NCBI GenBank assembly: GCA_017620025.1
Contig: JAFZRF010000023.1
Coordinates: forward strand, 1-41,209
DNA: 41,209 nt
Origin: Ruminococcus sp.
GTDB taxonomy: Bacteria; Bacillota; Clostridia; Oscillospirales; Ruminococcaceae
Direction of reading: 5' to 3'
Part shown: positions 8,355-16,959 of the stretch, piece by piece
Numbering within the stretch: the first letter of the stretch is position 1
How the letters are laid out: the number at the start of each line of letters is the position of its first letter
The notes under the pieces: model-generated
Database searches by the model: none
What the model was told of the DNA's origin: nothing
What the model saw: only the letters and a program-made list of their open reading frames with translations
Translations under genes and position numbers: made by a program

Positions 8355-8514
8355 TGTCTTCCTCCTTGCCGACAGAAACTTCGCCCGAGAGCAGGAGCAG
8401 CTTTGCTCTCAGTCCGTCGTTTTCTTCCTTTAGTCTGTCTGCCTCTTTTCTGAGATAGTACAGCATTTCGATAAGCTCATCCTTTTTTGCTCTGCGAAGT
8501 TCCTTCTCTGTCAT
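8332..8514 (-). CDS. Small coiled-coil protein, first gene of leftward pilus operon
   Basis: 60 residues, highly charged, with no signal peptide or membrane segment, predicted helical with heptads in LIEMLYYLRKEADRLKEEN. The start MTEKELRRAKKDELIEMLYY matches the start of the protein at 9109-9486 (MTDKEFKRLRRSELIEIIYE), so the two are paralogues leading the two divergent operons. GGAGGT sits 4 bases before the ATG. It overlaps the signal peptidase by 23 bases, which suggests coupled translation. No family known to me. Role inferred only: a cytosolic partner for the signal peptidase or sortase, or a scaffold. Confidence 0.75.
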   Translation of the reverse strand: MTEKELRRAKKDELIEMLYYLRKEADRLKEENDGLRAKLLLLSGEVSVGKEEDNEPVQKP

Positions 8515-8562
8515 ATATACCTCCGGCAGGATATTATCCCATCATTTATACTCTTTTAATTC

Positions 8563-8592
8563 ATTATACTACCAATTATGAAGCAAAGTCAA
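8563..8592 (-). promoter_or_regulatory. Promoter of the leftward pilus operon
   Basis: On the minus strand TTGACT (8592-8587), an 18-bp spacer and TATAAT (8568-8563) lie about 50 bases before the first start codon. Confidence 0.7.
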
Positions 8593-8925
8593 TCAAAGAA
8601 ATGAAATCGGATATCCGGAAATTGAAATACTGTCAAAACTCATAATTTAGCATATAAAAATTAGTGCAAAATTAAGTGGAAAAATGTACAAATAGTAAGT
8701 GCGATGATAATTAATATACTGTTGGTATACCGACGAATGTCAGGTACGATATTGGTACGGGATAGGCACAATTTACATATCGTATATTATCTGTTAAACA
8801 AACTATTTGTAGAATATCTTTTGCCTATAGGGGTAAATCACCGTCAAAACGCACAGTTATCTGCTGTATTACTTGTGCGATATATAACAAATTTAGGCAT
8901 TTGGCTAAAATATTGCTGATGTAAA

Positions 8926-8954
8926 TTGACAAATTAAACTTGTGGTGATATAAT
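8926..8954 (+). promoter_or_regulatory. Consensus promoter of the rightward pilus operon
   Basis: TTGACA (8926-8931), 17-bp spacer, TATAAT (8949-8954), with TGA directly before the -10 (extended -10). This is a full match to the housekeeping consensus. Transcription should start near 8961, leaving a leader of about 150 nt. Confidence 0.85.
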
Positions 8955-8960
8955 TAGAGC

Positions 8961-9068
8961 ATGGAAAAGATACATGACAGTTACAGATTGTCAACAATTT
9001 GTAGTATTTGTCACATACTTTTCCATATGTTTATTTTTGAACAAATAGCTAAACAATCTACAAATTGT
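8961..9068 (+). promoter_or_regulatory. Structured 5' leader with competing stems
   Basis: ATGGAAAAG (8961-8969) can pair with CTTTTCCAT (9018-9026), and ACAATTTGTAG (8994-9004) with CTACAAATTGT (9058-9068). The second stem starts inside the loop of the first, so the two form either a pseudoknot or alternative folds. There is no T-run for a simple attenuator. Confidence 0.45.
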
Positions 9069-9108
9069 ATTCGTATTACATAATAACTTTTAACATAAGC
9101 GAGGGCGT

Positions 9109-9486
9109 ATGACTGACAAGGAATTCAAGAGGCTGAGACGCTCGGAATTGATAGAGATCATCTATGAATACCAGAAGCGTGAGGAGGCACTGAACGAAGA
9201 GATAGCCGCTCTTAAAGGGAAGCTTGATGACAGAGAGCTGAAGATAAAGGACTCCGGTTCGATCGCAGAGGCTGTCGCAAAGCTCAACGGACTGTTTGAA
9301 ACAGCGCAGAAAACAGCTGATGACTATATAGAGCAGGTGAAGCTGAAATGTACAAAGGAAATAACGGAGGCTGCTGAAAAGGAAGCGGAGGAGATAATAG
9401 CCGCCGCAAGGAAAAAAGCGGAGGAGGCCGGAAAGGCTCCGGCTAAGGAAAGCTCCCGCAAAAGAAAGGGCAAGGGCAGCCGTTAA
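9109..9486 (+). CDS. Coiled-coil, DivIVA-like small protein leading rightward pilus operon
   Basis: 125 residues without signal peptide or membrane segment. Residues 1-35 (MTDKEFKRLRRSELIEIIYE and on) match the 60-residue protein at 8332-8514. A long helical region follows with AQKTADDYIEQVKLKCTKEI and then an Ala/Glu/Lys stretch to about 110, reminiscent of the coiled coils of DivIVA-type proteins. The end is strongly basic (KESSRKRKGKGSR), which could bind acidic lipid, wall polymer or nucleic acid. The ribosome site is weak (GAGGG). It sits 20 bases before the signal peptidase gene. No established family; a scaffold for the pilus assembly machinery is my inference. Confidence 0.75.
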   Translation: MTDKEFKRLRRSELIEIIYEYQKREEALNEEIAALKGKLDDRELKIKDSGSIAEAVAKLNGLFETAQKTADDYIEQVKLKCTKEITEAAEKEAEEIIAAARKKAEEAGKAPAKESSRKRKGKGSR

Positions 9487-9506
9487 TATATAAGGTAGTA
9501 TACGAT

Positions 9507-10079
9507 ATGTCAAAGAAGAATCAGGAGCCGGTAGTTGTTCCCTCAGTGGAACAGGTAGAATCAGAGCTCGAAAAGATACGATACAGGAAACGATTTGTCA
9601 GGACTCTGCTGAATACGCTTGCTGTACTCATAGTAGTGGCAGCGGCCGCAGTTCTTGTTTCCACACTGTTCATGCCGGTGATACAGGTATCCGGAGACAG
9701 TATGTCACCTACGCTCAACCACGGCGATATACTGGTAACGATAAATACCGATAATATAAAGCAGGGAGATCTCTGCTGCGTATCATGGCAGAACAAGATG
9801 CTGCTGAAACGTGTCATCGGTCTTCCGGGCGATGAGATCACGATAGAGAAGGATGGCAGTGTTTACGTCAACAGCGAGCTCCTTGACGAGCCGTATGTTA
9901 TAAAGAAGAGCATGGGGCAGTGTGACATTACATTTCCTTATGAAGTGCCTGACAACAGGATATTTATTCTCGGCGACAACCGTGAGTTGTCAGTGGACAG
10001 CCGCAATGCTGACATAGGCAGCATAGACAAGGATCAGATCATAGGAAAGGTAATGTTCAGGATCTGGCCCTTGAAATGA
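9507..10079 (+). CDS. Signal peptidase I of the rightward pilus locus
   Basis: 190 residues, S26 family. Cytosolic N-terminus with PSVEQVESELEKIRYRKRF, one membrane segment (about 38-58), Ser65 in SGDSMSPTL, Lys101 in MLLKRVIG, and boxes PGDEI and LGDNRELSVDSR. It aligns along its length with the leftward enzyme, including the pre-membrane motif P(S/T)xEQ...EL...RY(K/R)K.F..TL.NT. It should cleave the signal peptides of the adhesin and pilin encoded downstream. The ribosome site is weak (AAGGT). Gap to the adhesin gene 42 bases. Confidence 0.9.
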   Translation: MSKKNQEPVVVPSVEQVESELEKIRYRKRFVRTLLNTLAVLIVVAAAAVLVSTLFMPVIQVSGDSMSPTLNHGDILVTINTDNIKQGDLCCVSWQNKMLLKRVIGLPGDEITIEKDGSVYVNSELLDEPYVIKKSMGQCDITFPYEVPDNRIFILGDNRELSVDSRNADIGSIDKDQIIGKVMFRIWPLK

Positions 10080-10121
10080 TATACTATGTTAATAATGCGG
10101 GAAGGAGGTGGAAGACAGCTG

Positions 10122-13100
10122 ATGAAAAAGGGTGTAGAAGCTTTTTATGAAGGATTGAGCAGGAAGAAAGCAAAACGACGGCGAATGGTATCGCTGCTCC
10201 TTGTGCTTTCGATGTTCGTGACATCGGGTGTATCGTGGTCGCTCCACGGCGTAGGCCTTACAATGGCAAACGAAGCGGAATGCGGTATCGAGGAGCATAT
10301 CCACGGTGAAGAGTGTTACGAAAAACAGCTCGTATGCGGCCTTGAAGAAGACGAAGGCCACGAACACAGCGAGGAGTGCTATGAAGACGTTCTCGTCTGT
10401 GGAAAGGATGAACACAGGCATGAAACAGTATGCTATACCGGCGAAGAACCGGAAGCATACGAAGAGGATGAAGATTTCGACGACAGCGATTATGCAGTAA
10501 TGGACGGCGTGATCGTATCGAATGTCGAAAAGTTATCCGAGAAGGGTGAAGAAGCGGTCTCCACCGCACCTGCCGAGGATGATGAATCTGAGACAGGAAC
10601 CGCAGTATCAACGGTGACTACCACAGCCGGAACCGGAGATACCGGAACCGGAACCACCGGGACCGGCGAAACGGATACCGGCACAGGTACAGAGACGACG
10701 GAGACCGGAGCAACAGGTACAGATACCACAACGGCTACAGCGGAGGAGGAAGAACTCCTTAAGGCGAAGAGGCTCGAGGCGCTGAGACTACTTGCAGAGG
10801 GAGATTCATCGGAACTTCCGCCTACTATCCAGACCGTTGATAATATCGCAGAAGGTATCAAGTTCACGCTGTTTGATTATGACGGGTGTGATGTTGCGTC
10901 TAACCATTATGGGTATAGCCAAGATGGCCCGCCATATACGCACAACAACATTTCCTATGAAGGTATCAATACTGATAGAAATCCTAAAGATGATATCCTG
11001 TTCTTTGCATATGGTACTCCGGTTCCAAAAGATGCAGATGGTGCTGTTGTTGAGGGCGGCGAAAGAGTATACAATTATACTGTTACTGATGGCGATACTA
11101 AGACTCAGTATTATCATCCTGATAAGAACAGCTATGCCGGAGATTATAATTCTGATCCGCAATATTCAGGAAACAGAGCCGTTCAGGGAATAGTAGGTAA
11201 GGAACTGTACTATAATTCAGAAAATCCAAATGATCCGAAAAATGGTTATCCTGTTATAGCGGATTCTGGTCACAGCCTTAATTATTTATTTGCTCCTAAT
11301 ACTAATGTTGAAGACGTTGATCAAAGTGCATACAAGACTGTGTATGACGGCGTTAATCATGAAGGAGTAAATCATCTCCTGAAAAGAGTGACAAGTGAGA
11401 ACGGCGTAGATCACCTTGTTTATAACAGTGATGTAAACTATGCTTATTTCAATAAGGATACCAACGAATTTGAAGTCTATAATGATACGTTTGATATCGT
11501 TAATAAAAATCACCACACAGCGGAAGATATTGATTTAACAACTAATGAAGCGTATGGTGAACCCAAAGATCCAGGCTTTAAGATCGGATTTTTCCCGTTT
11601 AATGAATACGATCCGACAAGAAAGGATCCGAATTTTGACGTAAATAGCGAAGATTATAGATACAATCATCATTTTGGTATGACGATGGAGGCTTCCTTTA
11701 CTAATAAAGCTTTTGACAGAGCTAACGTCAAGGAGCCGATAACATTCAAGTACAGCGGCGATGATGATATGTGGGTCTTTGTTGATAACAAGCTTGTGCT
11801 TGACCTTGGTGGTATCCACGAGCCTGCAGGCGGTATGATAGATTTCTCACACGGCCTTGTATGGACTCAGGATAACGGAGCTACAGGTGAGGGAAAATCA
11901 CTGGCTGATGTAAAAACTCAGCTTACCGTCGATACAGATTCTGCAGATTCTCTTTATACTTATGTAAGTCAACATGCTCCGGAACTCATAAACGGATATT
12001 CGTATACTGATGAGCACGGTCAGACTAAGACTAAAACAGCTGAGGAAGCATGGAATGAATTACCTAAACCTATCGGTGTCAATACTTCTCAGGGCAGCGG
12101 AGACAAGTGGATAGTTAAGCCGATCACCGATTACATAGAGGATTGGTATACAAGCGGCGATGCAAACGGAAACCACAAGATCAATATGTTCTATCTGGAG
12201 CGAGGCGGATGTTATTCCAACCTTGCAATGGAAATGAACCTTCCTACTCTCAAGCCTCTGACGGTTACAAAGGATGTTGACTATCAGCATAATTATGTTA
12301 AGGGATTGTATGAGAAGAATACTTATGTATTCCAGATTTACGAAAGAGTCAAGGATCCGGAAACCGGAGAATATGACGAATGGTTTATTCCTAATGATGC
12401 TCTTGGTCAGCCTATAGAAATAGCTGATGGTGAAAGATGGAAAATGGATGACCTTGCTCAGGACAGATGCTTCAAGGTAGTTGAGGTCGGCGTAAAGATC
12501 GGAGGAAAAGATCCAATAATCCCGATGGATTCGACTTTCTTCTCCAAAGTTAGCGTTAACGGCACAGATGCTGCGATTAACGGGGGAAGAGTTGATACGG
12601 CCGGCGGCGAGCTTCAGAATCTTAACAGTTACGATTTCACCAATCAGATACGTGAGGAAACTACAAGTATCATAGTCAAAAAGGAATGGGATCCACCGAA
12701 TAAAAAGATCGATGGCTTTAAGGTGAAATTCAAGATCATACGTACCGATACCTCCCTTCCTGAAAACGATCCTAACAGGGTCAAGCAGGTAGCTCTCAGA
12801 ATGCCTGAGACAGATTCTGAAGGACAGACGAAAATTGTCAAGAAGAGAACTTTCTCTTTCAGTACTACTGATTATCCAAATGGATATGAGCTTGGCGGAT
12901 TGCTTTCACAGTTCGGTAATCATTTCTACGCATACGAGGTAGAGGAGCTGAATGTTCCGGATGGTTACAAGGCGAAGTACAGTTCTGACGGAAATACTCG
13001 CACTATAACAAATACAGATATTACAAAGGCAGATATCTTTGTTAAGAAGCAGTGGGAGAACGTTACGGGTAATCAACCGAAGGTAAAACTCGTTCTGAAA

Positions 13101-15092
13101 AGGGAAAGAGTTGGTTATTCAGGCAGTGTACCGACGGATCTGACCATCAGACTTGTTGATGAAAGGGGCAATCTGATCAGATCGTGTTCAACTCAATCAG
13201 CTTCTCAATACGATCAAAATAATCCGGATGCATACGAAGGAGTATTCGTCGGAGGCAGTGCGGAGTTCTCATGTATCCTTCCCGAAGGAGCGGAGTTATA
13301 CAAGCCGTCCTGGTCTACCGATCCTAATCCGATACACTCTCCGGAATCTATCTACGTAAATGAGGAGCTGGATGAAGAGATAATAACAGTTCAGAATCTT
13401 GCAGCGGGTTCAAATGTTGTTACACTTAAGATAAAGACGGATAACGTCGAAGACAGTGTGCTGCTGCTGCACCATTCATTTACGTATAATACAGATGGAT
13501 GGGTTGCACAGGGCGACAATGTGGAGATTCTTACAAGTAATGCTGAGTCCTATGCTAAGGGAGATGCTCTGTTGGTAAGAAACAGAACGGCTGCTTGGAA
13601 CGGAGTTAAGCTTTATCTTGATCCTGCAGTATTCAAGCCGAATAAGGATTATACATTCAGTGTCTATGTATATAGTCCTGAATCAACGACTTTCAAGATG
13701 ACATTTAACAATGGACTTAACAGTTATGAGCCAATCACTGAACCGCCTGTTTCTTATGATGCTCAGGTAGACGGTTGGAAACAGCTTACAGGACATATCT
13801 CATTAACGAATACGATAGATCCGTATAATATGTTCATTTTGATCGAGACTACTAGTTTTGATAGCAGCGTATTCAGAATAGACGAGTTCACAGCTATTGA
13901 AGGCTCGACTCCCGTAACCATATCACCGCAGCAAGGTTCTGGTGACAGTTATGATCCCGGCGGTGTTGTTACTATCGGCGAGGCTACATCAAGCATCACA
14001 TATACTGCGCAAAATGTATACAATTATAATACTATGCAGAATTATGGGGATGAAGGATGGTATACATTCGGCAATCCAACGTTGTCTTCAAAGGAGCTTG
14101 ATTGGGGTGCTAATGCTGTTGTAGTTACTGATCGTCATAATGATTATGATGGAGTACAAAAAAATGTTAACCTCAGCAAGGGAAAAACATACCATATTAC
14201 TTCACAGGTTTCAGGTCATGATGATGGAAACGGCTCACACAGAATCGAGTTTTGGCTGAAGTATTATAATCCAAATAAATCTGGTGAAGATAAATACGAT
14301 TATACTCCAATTGGTGGTGTTGATACAACTGGTAATACTTGGGGAACGATAGATACTGATTTTACAGTTCCAAGTGAAGCAGATGATACTCAAACCATGA
14401 TGGTTTATTATCGTACCGGAGCAAATCAGACCGGAACGAGTAGTGAATTTGAGGTATGGAGTTCAAGACTGTATGAGAAAGTTGAAACTCAATCTCAGTC
14501 ACAAGGCTTTACAGAACCTAAGGACGGCTACTACATCAATGAGAACGGCCAGTATGTTTCCAACTACAGCAACTACCACCTTGATGTAAACAAGGATTCA
14601 CTCACCAACCCGCTTAAACTTGATGGTGAATATACTCTTGACAGAGTCAATAATTCCGATCCGAATTCAGCTCCGAGGACTTGGGAGATAACCCTACCGG
14701 ATAATTCAAATGTTCCGGGAGAACCGCTAATGTATCATTGGGATAAGGCGGCTCTGGACGAGGAAAACAACTACCTTTACAGGTACTGGATAGAGGAGGA
14801 ACTCATCGGAAGTGAAGATGTGGTAACGACCCATATCGAAACGGTCGGTGAAGAAAGAGTAGTTGTAAGTACTGACATGGACCAGGATTACATCATATCC
14901 TATGATAAACAGTTCGTAGCAACCAACGATGCAGCGAACCCGATCCTCGTCACCAACAAGTACATCTGGTACAAGCTCCCGGCGACGGGCGGCATAGGAG
15001 TAGATCTTATCTACGTGGTGGGAATACTCTTGACAATAACAGGTCTTACAGGCGTAATCGCCTTGAAGAAACGTGAAAGGAGGTCAGGGTGA
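10122..15092 (+). CDS. Giant fibro-slime/CBM-like pilus adhesin with LPATG anchor
   Basis: 1656 residues from ATG 10122, chosen over ATG 10086 because AAGGAGG lies at 10102-10108 (13 bases, slightly long). Order: signal peptide (about 1-50); three Cys-Gly...His-x-His...Cys-Tyr units (about 54-105); Thr/Gly-rich stalk (about 150-208); a fibro-slime/PA14-like region with the signature FKYSGDDDMWVFVD and LVLDLGGIHEPAGG near 546; two Cna-B-like domains starting IIVKKEW (about 847) and IFVKKQWENV (about 970); two carbohydrate-binding-like beta domains (about 1113-1263 and 1290-1456); a last Cna-B-like domain; LPATG (1619-1623), membrane helix and KKRERRSG. Likely the tip adhesin, binding plant or host glycans. 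Base composition changes inside the gene: GC-richer ends, AT-richer middle. Confidence 0.85.
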   Translation: MKKGVEAFYEGLSRKKAKRRRMVSLLLVLSMFVTSGVSWSLHGVGLTMANEAECGIEEHIHGEECYEKQLVCGLEEDEGHEHSEECYEDVLVCGKDEHRHETVCYTGEEPEAYEEDEDFDDSDYAVMDGVIVSNVEKLSEKGEEAVSTAPAEDDESETGTAVSTVTTTAGTGDTGTGTTGTGETDTGTGTETTETGATGTDTTTATAEEEELLKAKRLEALRLLAEGDSSELPPTIQTVDNIAEGIKFTLFDYDGCDVASNHYGYSQDGPPYTHNNISYEGINTDRNPKDDILFFAYGTPVPKDADGAVVEGGERVYNYTVTDGDTKTQYYHPDKNSYAGDYNSDPQYSGNRAVQGIVGKELYYNSENPNDPKNGYPVIADSGHSLNYLFAPNTNVEDVDQSAYKTVYDGVNHEGVNHLLKRVTSENGVDHLVYNSDVNYAYFNKDTNEFEVYNDTFDIVNKNHHTAEDIDLTTNEAYGEPKDPGFKIGFFPFNEYDPTRKDPNFDVNSEDYRYNHHFGMTMEASFTNKAFDRANVKEPITFKYSGDDDMWVFVDNKLVLDLGGIHEPAGGMIDFSHGLVWTQDNGATGEGKSLADVKTQLTVDTDSADSLYTYVSQHAPELINGYSYTDEHGQTKTKTAEEAWNELPKPIGVNTSQGSGDKWIVKPITDYIEDWYTSGDANGNHKINMFYLERGGCYSNLAMEMNLPTLKPLTVTKDVDYQHNYVKGLYEKNTYVFQIYERVKDPETGEYDEWFIPNDALGQPIEIADGERWKMDDLAQDRCFKVVEVGVKIGGKDPIIPMDSTFFSKVSVNGTDAAINGGRVDTAGGELQNLNSYDFTNQIREETTSIIVKKEWDPPNKKIDGFKVKFKIIRTDTSLPENDPNRVKQVALRMPETDSEGQTKIVKKRTFSFSTTDYPNGYELGGLLSQFGNHFYAYEVEELNVPDGYKAKYSSDGNTRTITNTDITKADIFVKKQWENVTGNQPKVKLVLKRERVGYSGSVPTDLTIRLVDERGNLIRSCSTQSASQYDQNNPDAYEGVFVGGSAEFSCILPEGAELYKPSWSTDPNPIHSPESIYVNEELDEEIITVQNLAAGSNVVTLKIKTDNVEDSVLLLHHSFTYNTDGWVAQGDNVEILTSNAESYAKGDALLVRNRTAAWNGVKLYLDPAVFKPNKDYTFSVYVYSPESTTFKMTFNNGLNSYEPITEPPVSYDAQVDGWKQLTGHISLTNTIDPYNMFILIETTSFDSSVFRIDEFTAIEGSTPVTISPQQGSGDSYDPGGVVTIGEATSSITYTAQNVYNYNTMQNYGDEGWYTFGNPTLSSKELDWGANAVVVTDRHNDYDGVQKNVNLSKGKTYHITSQVSGHDDGNGSHRIEFWLKYYNPNKSGEDKYDYTPIGGVDTTGNTWGTIDTDFTVPSEADDTQTMMVYYRTGANQTGTSSEFEVWSSRLYEKVETQSQSQGFTEPKDGYYINENGQYVSNYSNYHLDVNKDSLTNPLKLDGEYTLDRVNNSDPNSAPRTWEITLPDNSNVPGEPLMYHWDKAALDEENNYLYRYWIEEELIGSEDVVTTHIETVGEERVVVSTDMDQDYIISYDKQFVATNDAANPILVTNKYIWYKLPATGGIGVDLIYVVGILLTITGLTGVIALKKRERRSG

Positions 15093-15169
15093 AATGGACC
15101 TCTTCTCACACGACTAACCACAAACCCAAAAAGGTAAAGGAAAAACAATTTATAATGGAGGAAAATATT

Positions 15170-16918
15170 ATGAGAAAACACAGAAGATTTGCGGCTATAT
15201 TAACAGCCGGTTTATTAGCAGTTACACCTTGCGTATCGGCGGGAGTTGCATTTGCAGCTGACGAGACATACTCAATTACGATTAACCCTGCAGAAAATGA
15301 TAAAGCTGAGCATACTTACGAAGCATATCAGATTTTTGATGGTGATCTGTCTACTGAAGGCGAGGACAAGATTCTCTCAAACATAGTATGGGGTCCTGGA
15401 ATTGATTCTTCAAAGACAGCAGCATTAGAGACAGCAATTAAGACAAACATATTCACTGATTTGACGGATACAACTGCTGCAAAGATTGCAGAAAAGCTGA
15501 AGGATGCTTCAGCTGCACAGGTTAGACAGTTTGCTGATCTGATAGGTAGCGTTGGTACAGATGGCAAGTATCTGTATCTTTCAACAACAAAGGTTACTGA
15601 TGCAACAGCCGGAAATGGTGATGCAGCGGTAATTGCGAACTGTGATCCTGGTTACTACCTTGTTAAGGATGCAGATAATTCATTAGATGGCGTTGAAAGC
15701 TCAGCATATACTCGCTTTATTCTCAGAGTTGTTGGTGATGCTACAGCTAATGCTAAGGCTGTACTTCCTACATTGGATAAGAAGATAACAAGCAGTAATC
15801 AGAATGATGATGGAACAGCAAATACAGCTGCTATCGGTGAGAAAGTTAACTATGAACTGACATCGGCTGTTCCTAATATGGAAGGTTATAACAAGTATTA
15901 CTTTGTTATCAATGATGATCTTTCTGATGGCCTGTCATTCAATAATGATGTTAAGGTTTACGTGAATGGTGCAGCTGATCCTATAGCGTCAAATTTGTAT
16001 GAAGTGCAGCAGGGAACTGATGCGGATGGTCATACCTTCCAGATTGTTTTCAAGGACTTCTATACAAATTTTAATAATAAAGCTGGTCAGGCAATTAGAG
16101 TGACCTATTCAGCAACTTTAGATGAGGATGCAAAGATTACTAACGAGGGAAATCCCAATACAGCTAATCTGACATACTCAAACAATCCTAATTACAATTA
16201 TACTGGAGAAAATGAACCCGGTTCAGGTGAGCCGAAAGGTGTAACTCCTGAGAAAACAGTTAAGACATATACAACTGCTGTAAAGGTTAAAAAGGTTGAT
16301 GAATCTAACAAAGCACTTACTGGTGCTGAGTTTACTCTTACAGGTGCTGATAATTGTGTGAAGACAGTTATCGTTATCAGCGATGAATTTGTAGCAGGAA
16401 CTGGTTCAGACGCAACTTACTATAAGTTAGCAGATGGTACATTTACAGAAGAGGAGCCAGCATCAGCTGATGATCCTAATTATGCTGATACAACTACAAA
16501 GTATAAGAAGACACAGACAGCTACAACAAAGGATACATCTACAGATGGTGTAACTGTATCTTGTGAAGTAGGTACAGATGGTATTGCAGTATTCAAGGGA
16601 CTCGGAAAGGGTACATATACATTAACTGAGTCAAAGACTCCTACAAATTATAACACAATTGAGCCCATTGAGTTTACTATTGGAACTGGAACAACACAGC
16701 CTGACATGACTTCTGCAAACTGGAGCATAACATCTGATGAGACCTTCTCTGAAGCTGATAATATGTTTGTAGTTACAATTAAGAACGTTAAGGGTTCAAC
16801 TCTTCCTGAAACCGGCGGCATAGGCACAAAGCTGTTCTACCTCTTCGGCGGAATGCTCGCAGTTGGTTCCGGTGTTGTTCTCGTAACTAAGAAGAGAATG
16901 GCAAACATCGAGAAGTGA
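15170..16918 (+). CDS. SpaH/EbpB-like LPXTG major pilin
   Basis: 582 residues. The start is ATG 15170, 8 bases after GGAGG at 15157-15161; a longer frame to 15089 would overlap the adhesin and bury the signal peptide. Signal peptide 1-33 (LAVTPCVSAGVAFA). Residues 40-190 contain HTYEAYQIFDGD and SAYTRFILRVVGD, features of the SpaH/EbpB pilin N-terminal domain. VLPTLDKKI near 198-206 is the probable pilin-motif lysine region used for polymerisation. A Cna-B-type domain follows with the E-box YTLTESKTP near 482, then LPETG (545-549), a membrane helix and a basic tail. Likely the shaft subunit polymerised by the sortase at 17015. Codon use in the middle is AT-richer than at the ends. Confidence 0.88.
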   Translation: MRKHRRFAAILTAGLLAVTPCVSAGVAFAADETYSITINPAENDKAEHTYEAYQIFDGDLSTEGEDKILSNIVWGPGIDSSKTAALETAIKTNIFTDLTDTTAAKIAEKLKDASAAQVRQFADLIGSVGTDGKYLYLSTTKVTDATAGNGDAAVIANCDPGYYLVKDADNSLDGVESSAYTRFILRVVGDATANAKAVLPTLDKKITSSNQNDDGTANTAAIGEKVNYELTSAVPNMEGYNKYYFVINDDLSDGLSFNNDVKVYVNGAADPIASNLYEVQQGTDADGHTFQIVFKDFYTNFNNKAGQAIRVTYSATLDEDAKITNEGNPNTANLTYSNNPNYNYTGENEPGSGEPKGVTPEKTVKTYTTAVKVKKVDESNKALTGAEFTLTGADNCVKTVIVISDEFVAGTGSDATYYKLADGTFTEEEPASADDPNYADTTTKYKKTQTATTKDTSTDGVTVSCEVGTDGIAVFKGLGKGTYTLTESKTPTNYNTIEPIEFTIGTGTTQPDMTSANWSITSDETFSEADNMFVVTIKNVKGSTLPETGGIGTKLFYLFGGMLAVGSGVVLVTKKRMANIEK

Positions 16919-16959
16919 ACCGCACATAACATAAGCTAACTGATCTATAAACCCTATTT

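Larger units (their letters stand above)
8515..9108. promoter_or_regulatory. 594-bp divergent control region of two pilus operons
   Basis: AT-rich DNA without a credible gene; the 71-codon frame at 8704-8919 has no ribosome site or family. It holds one promoter for each operon. A 10-bp inverted repeat TACAAATAGT/ACTATTTGTA (8687-8696 and 8802-8811) encloses 105 bp. ACAAATAG occurs at 8688 and 9041 and inverted at 8803. A structured leader (8961-9068) lies before the rightward operon. A shared regulator is plausible but not shown. Confidence 0.65.

Noticed and set aside
8697-8801. Invertible promoter switch
   Set aside because: The flanking inverted repeats are only 10 bp, no recombinase is nearby and the consensus promoter lies outside the segment.
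8704-8919. 71-codon frame in the pilus control region
   Set aside because: No ribosome site and no family; it overlaps the inverted repeats and regulatory motifs.
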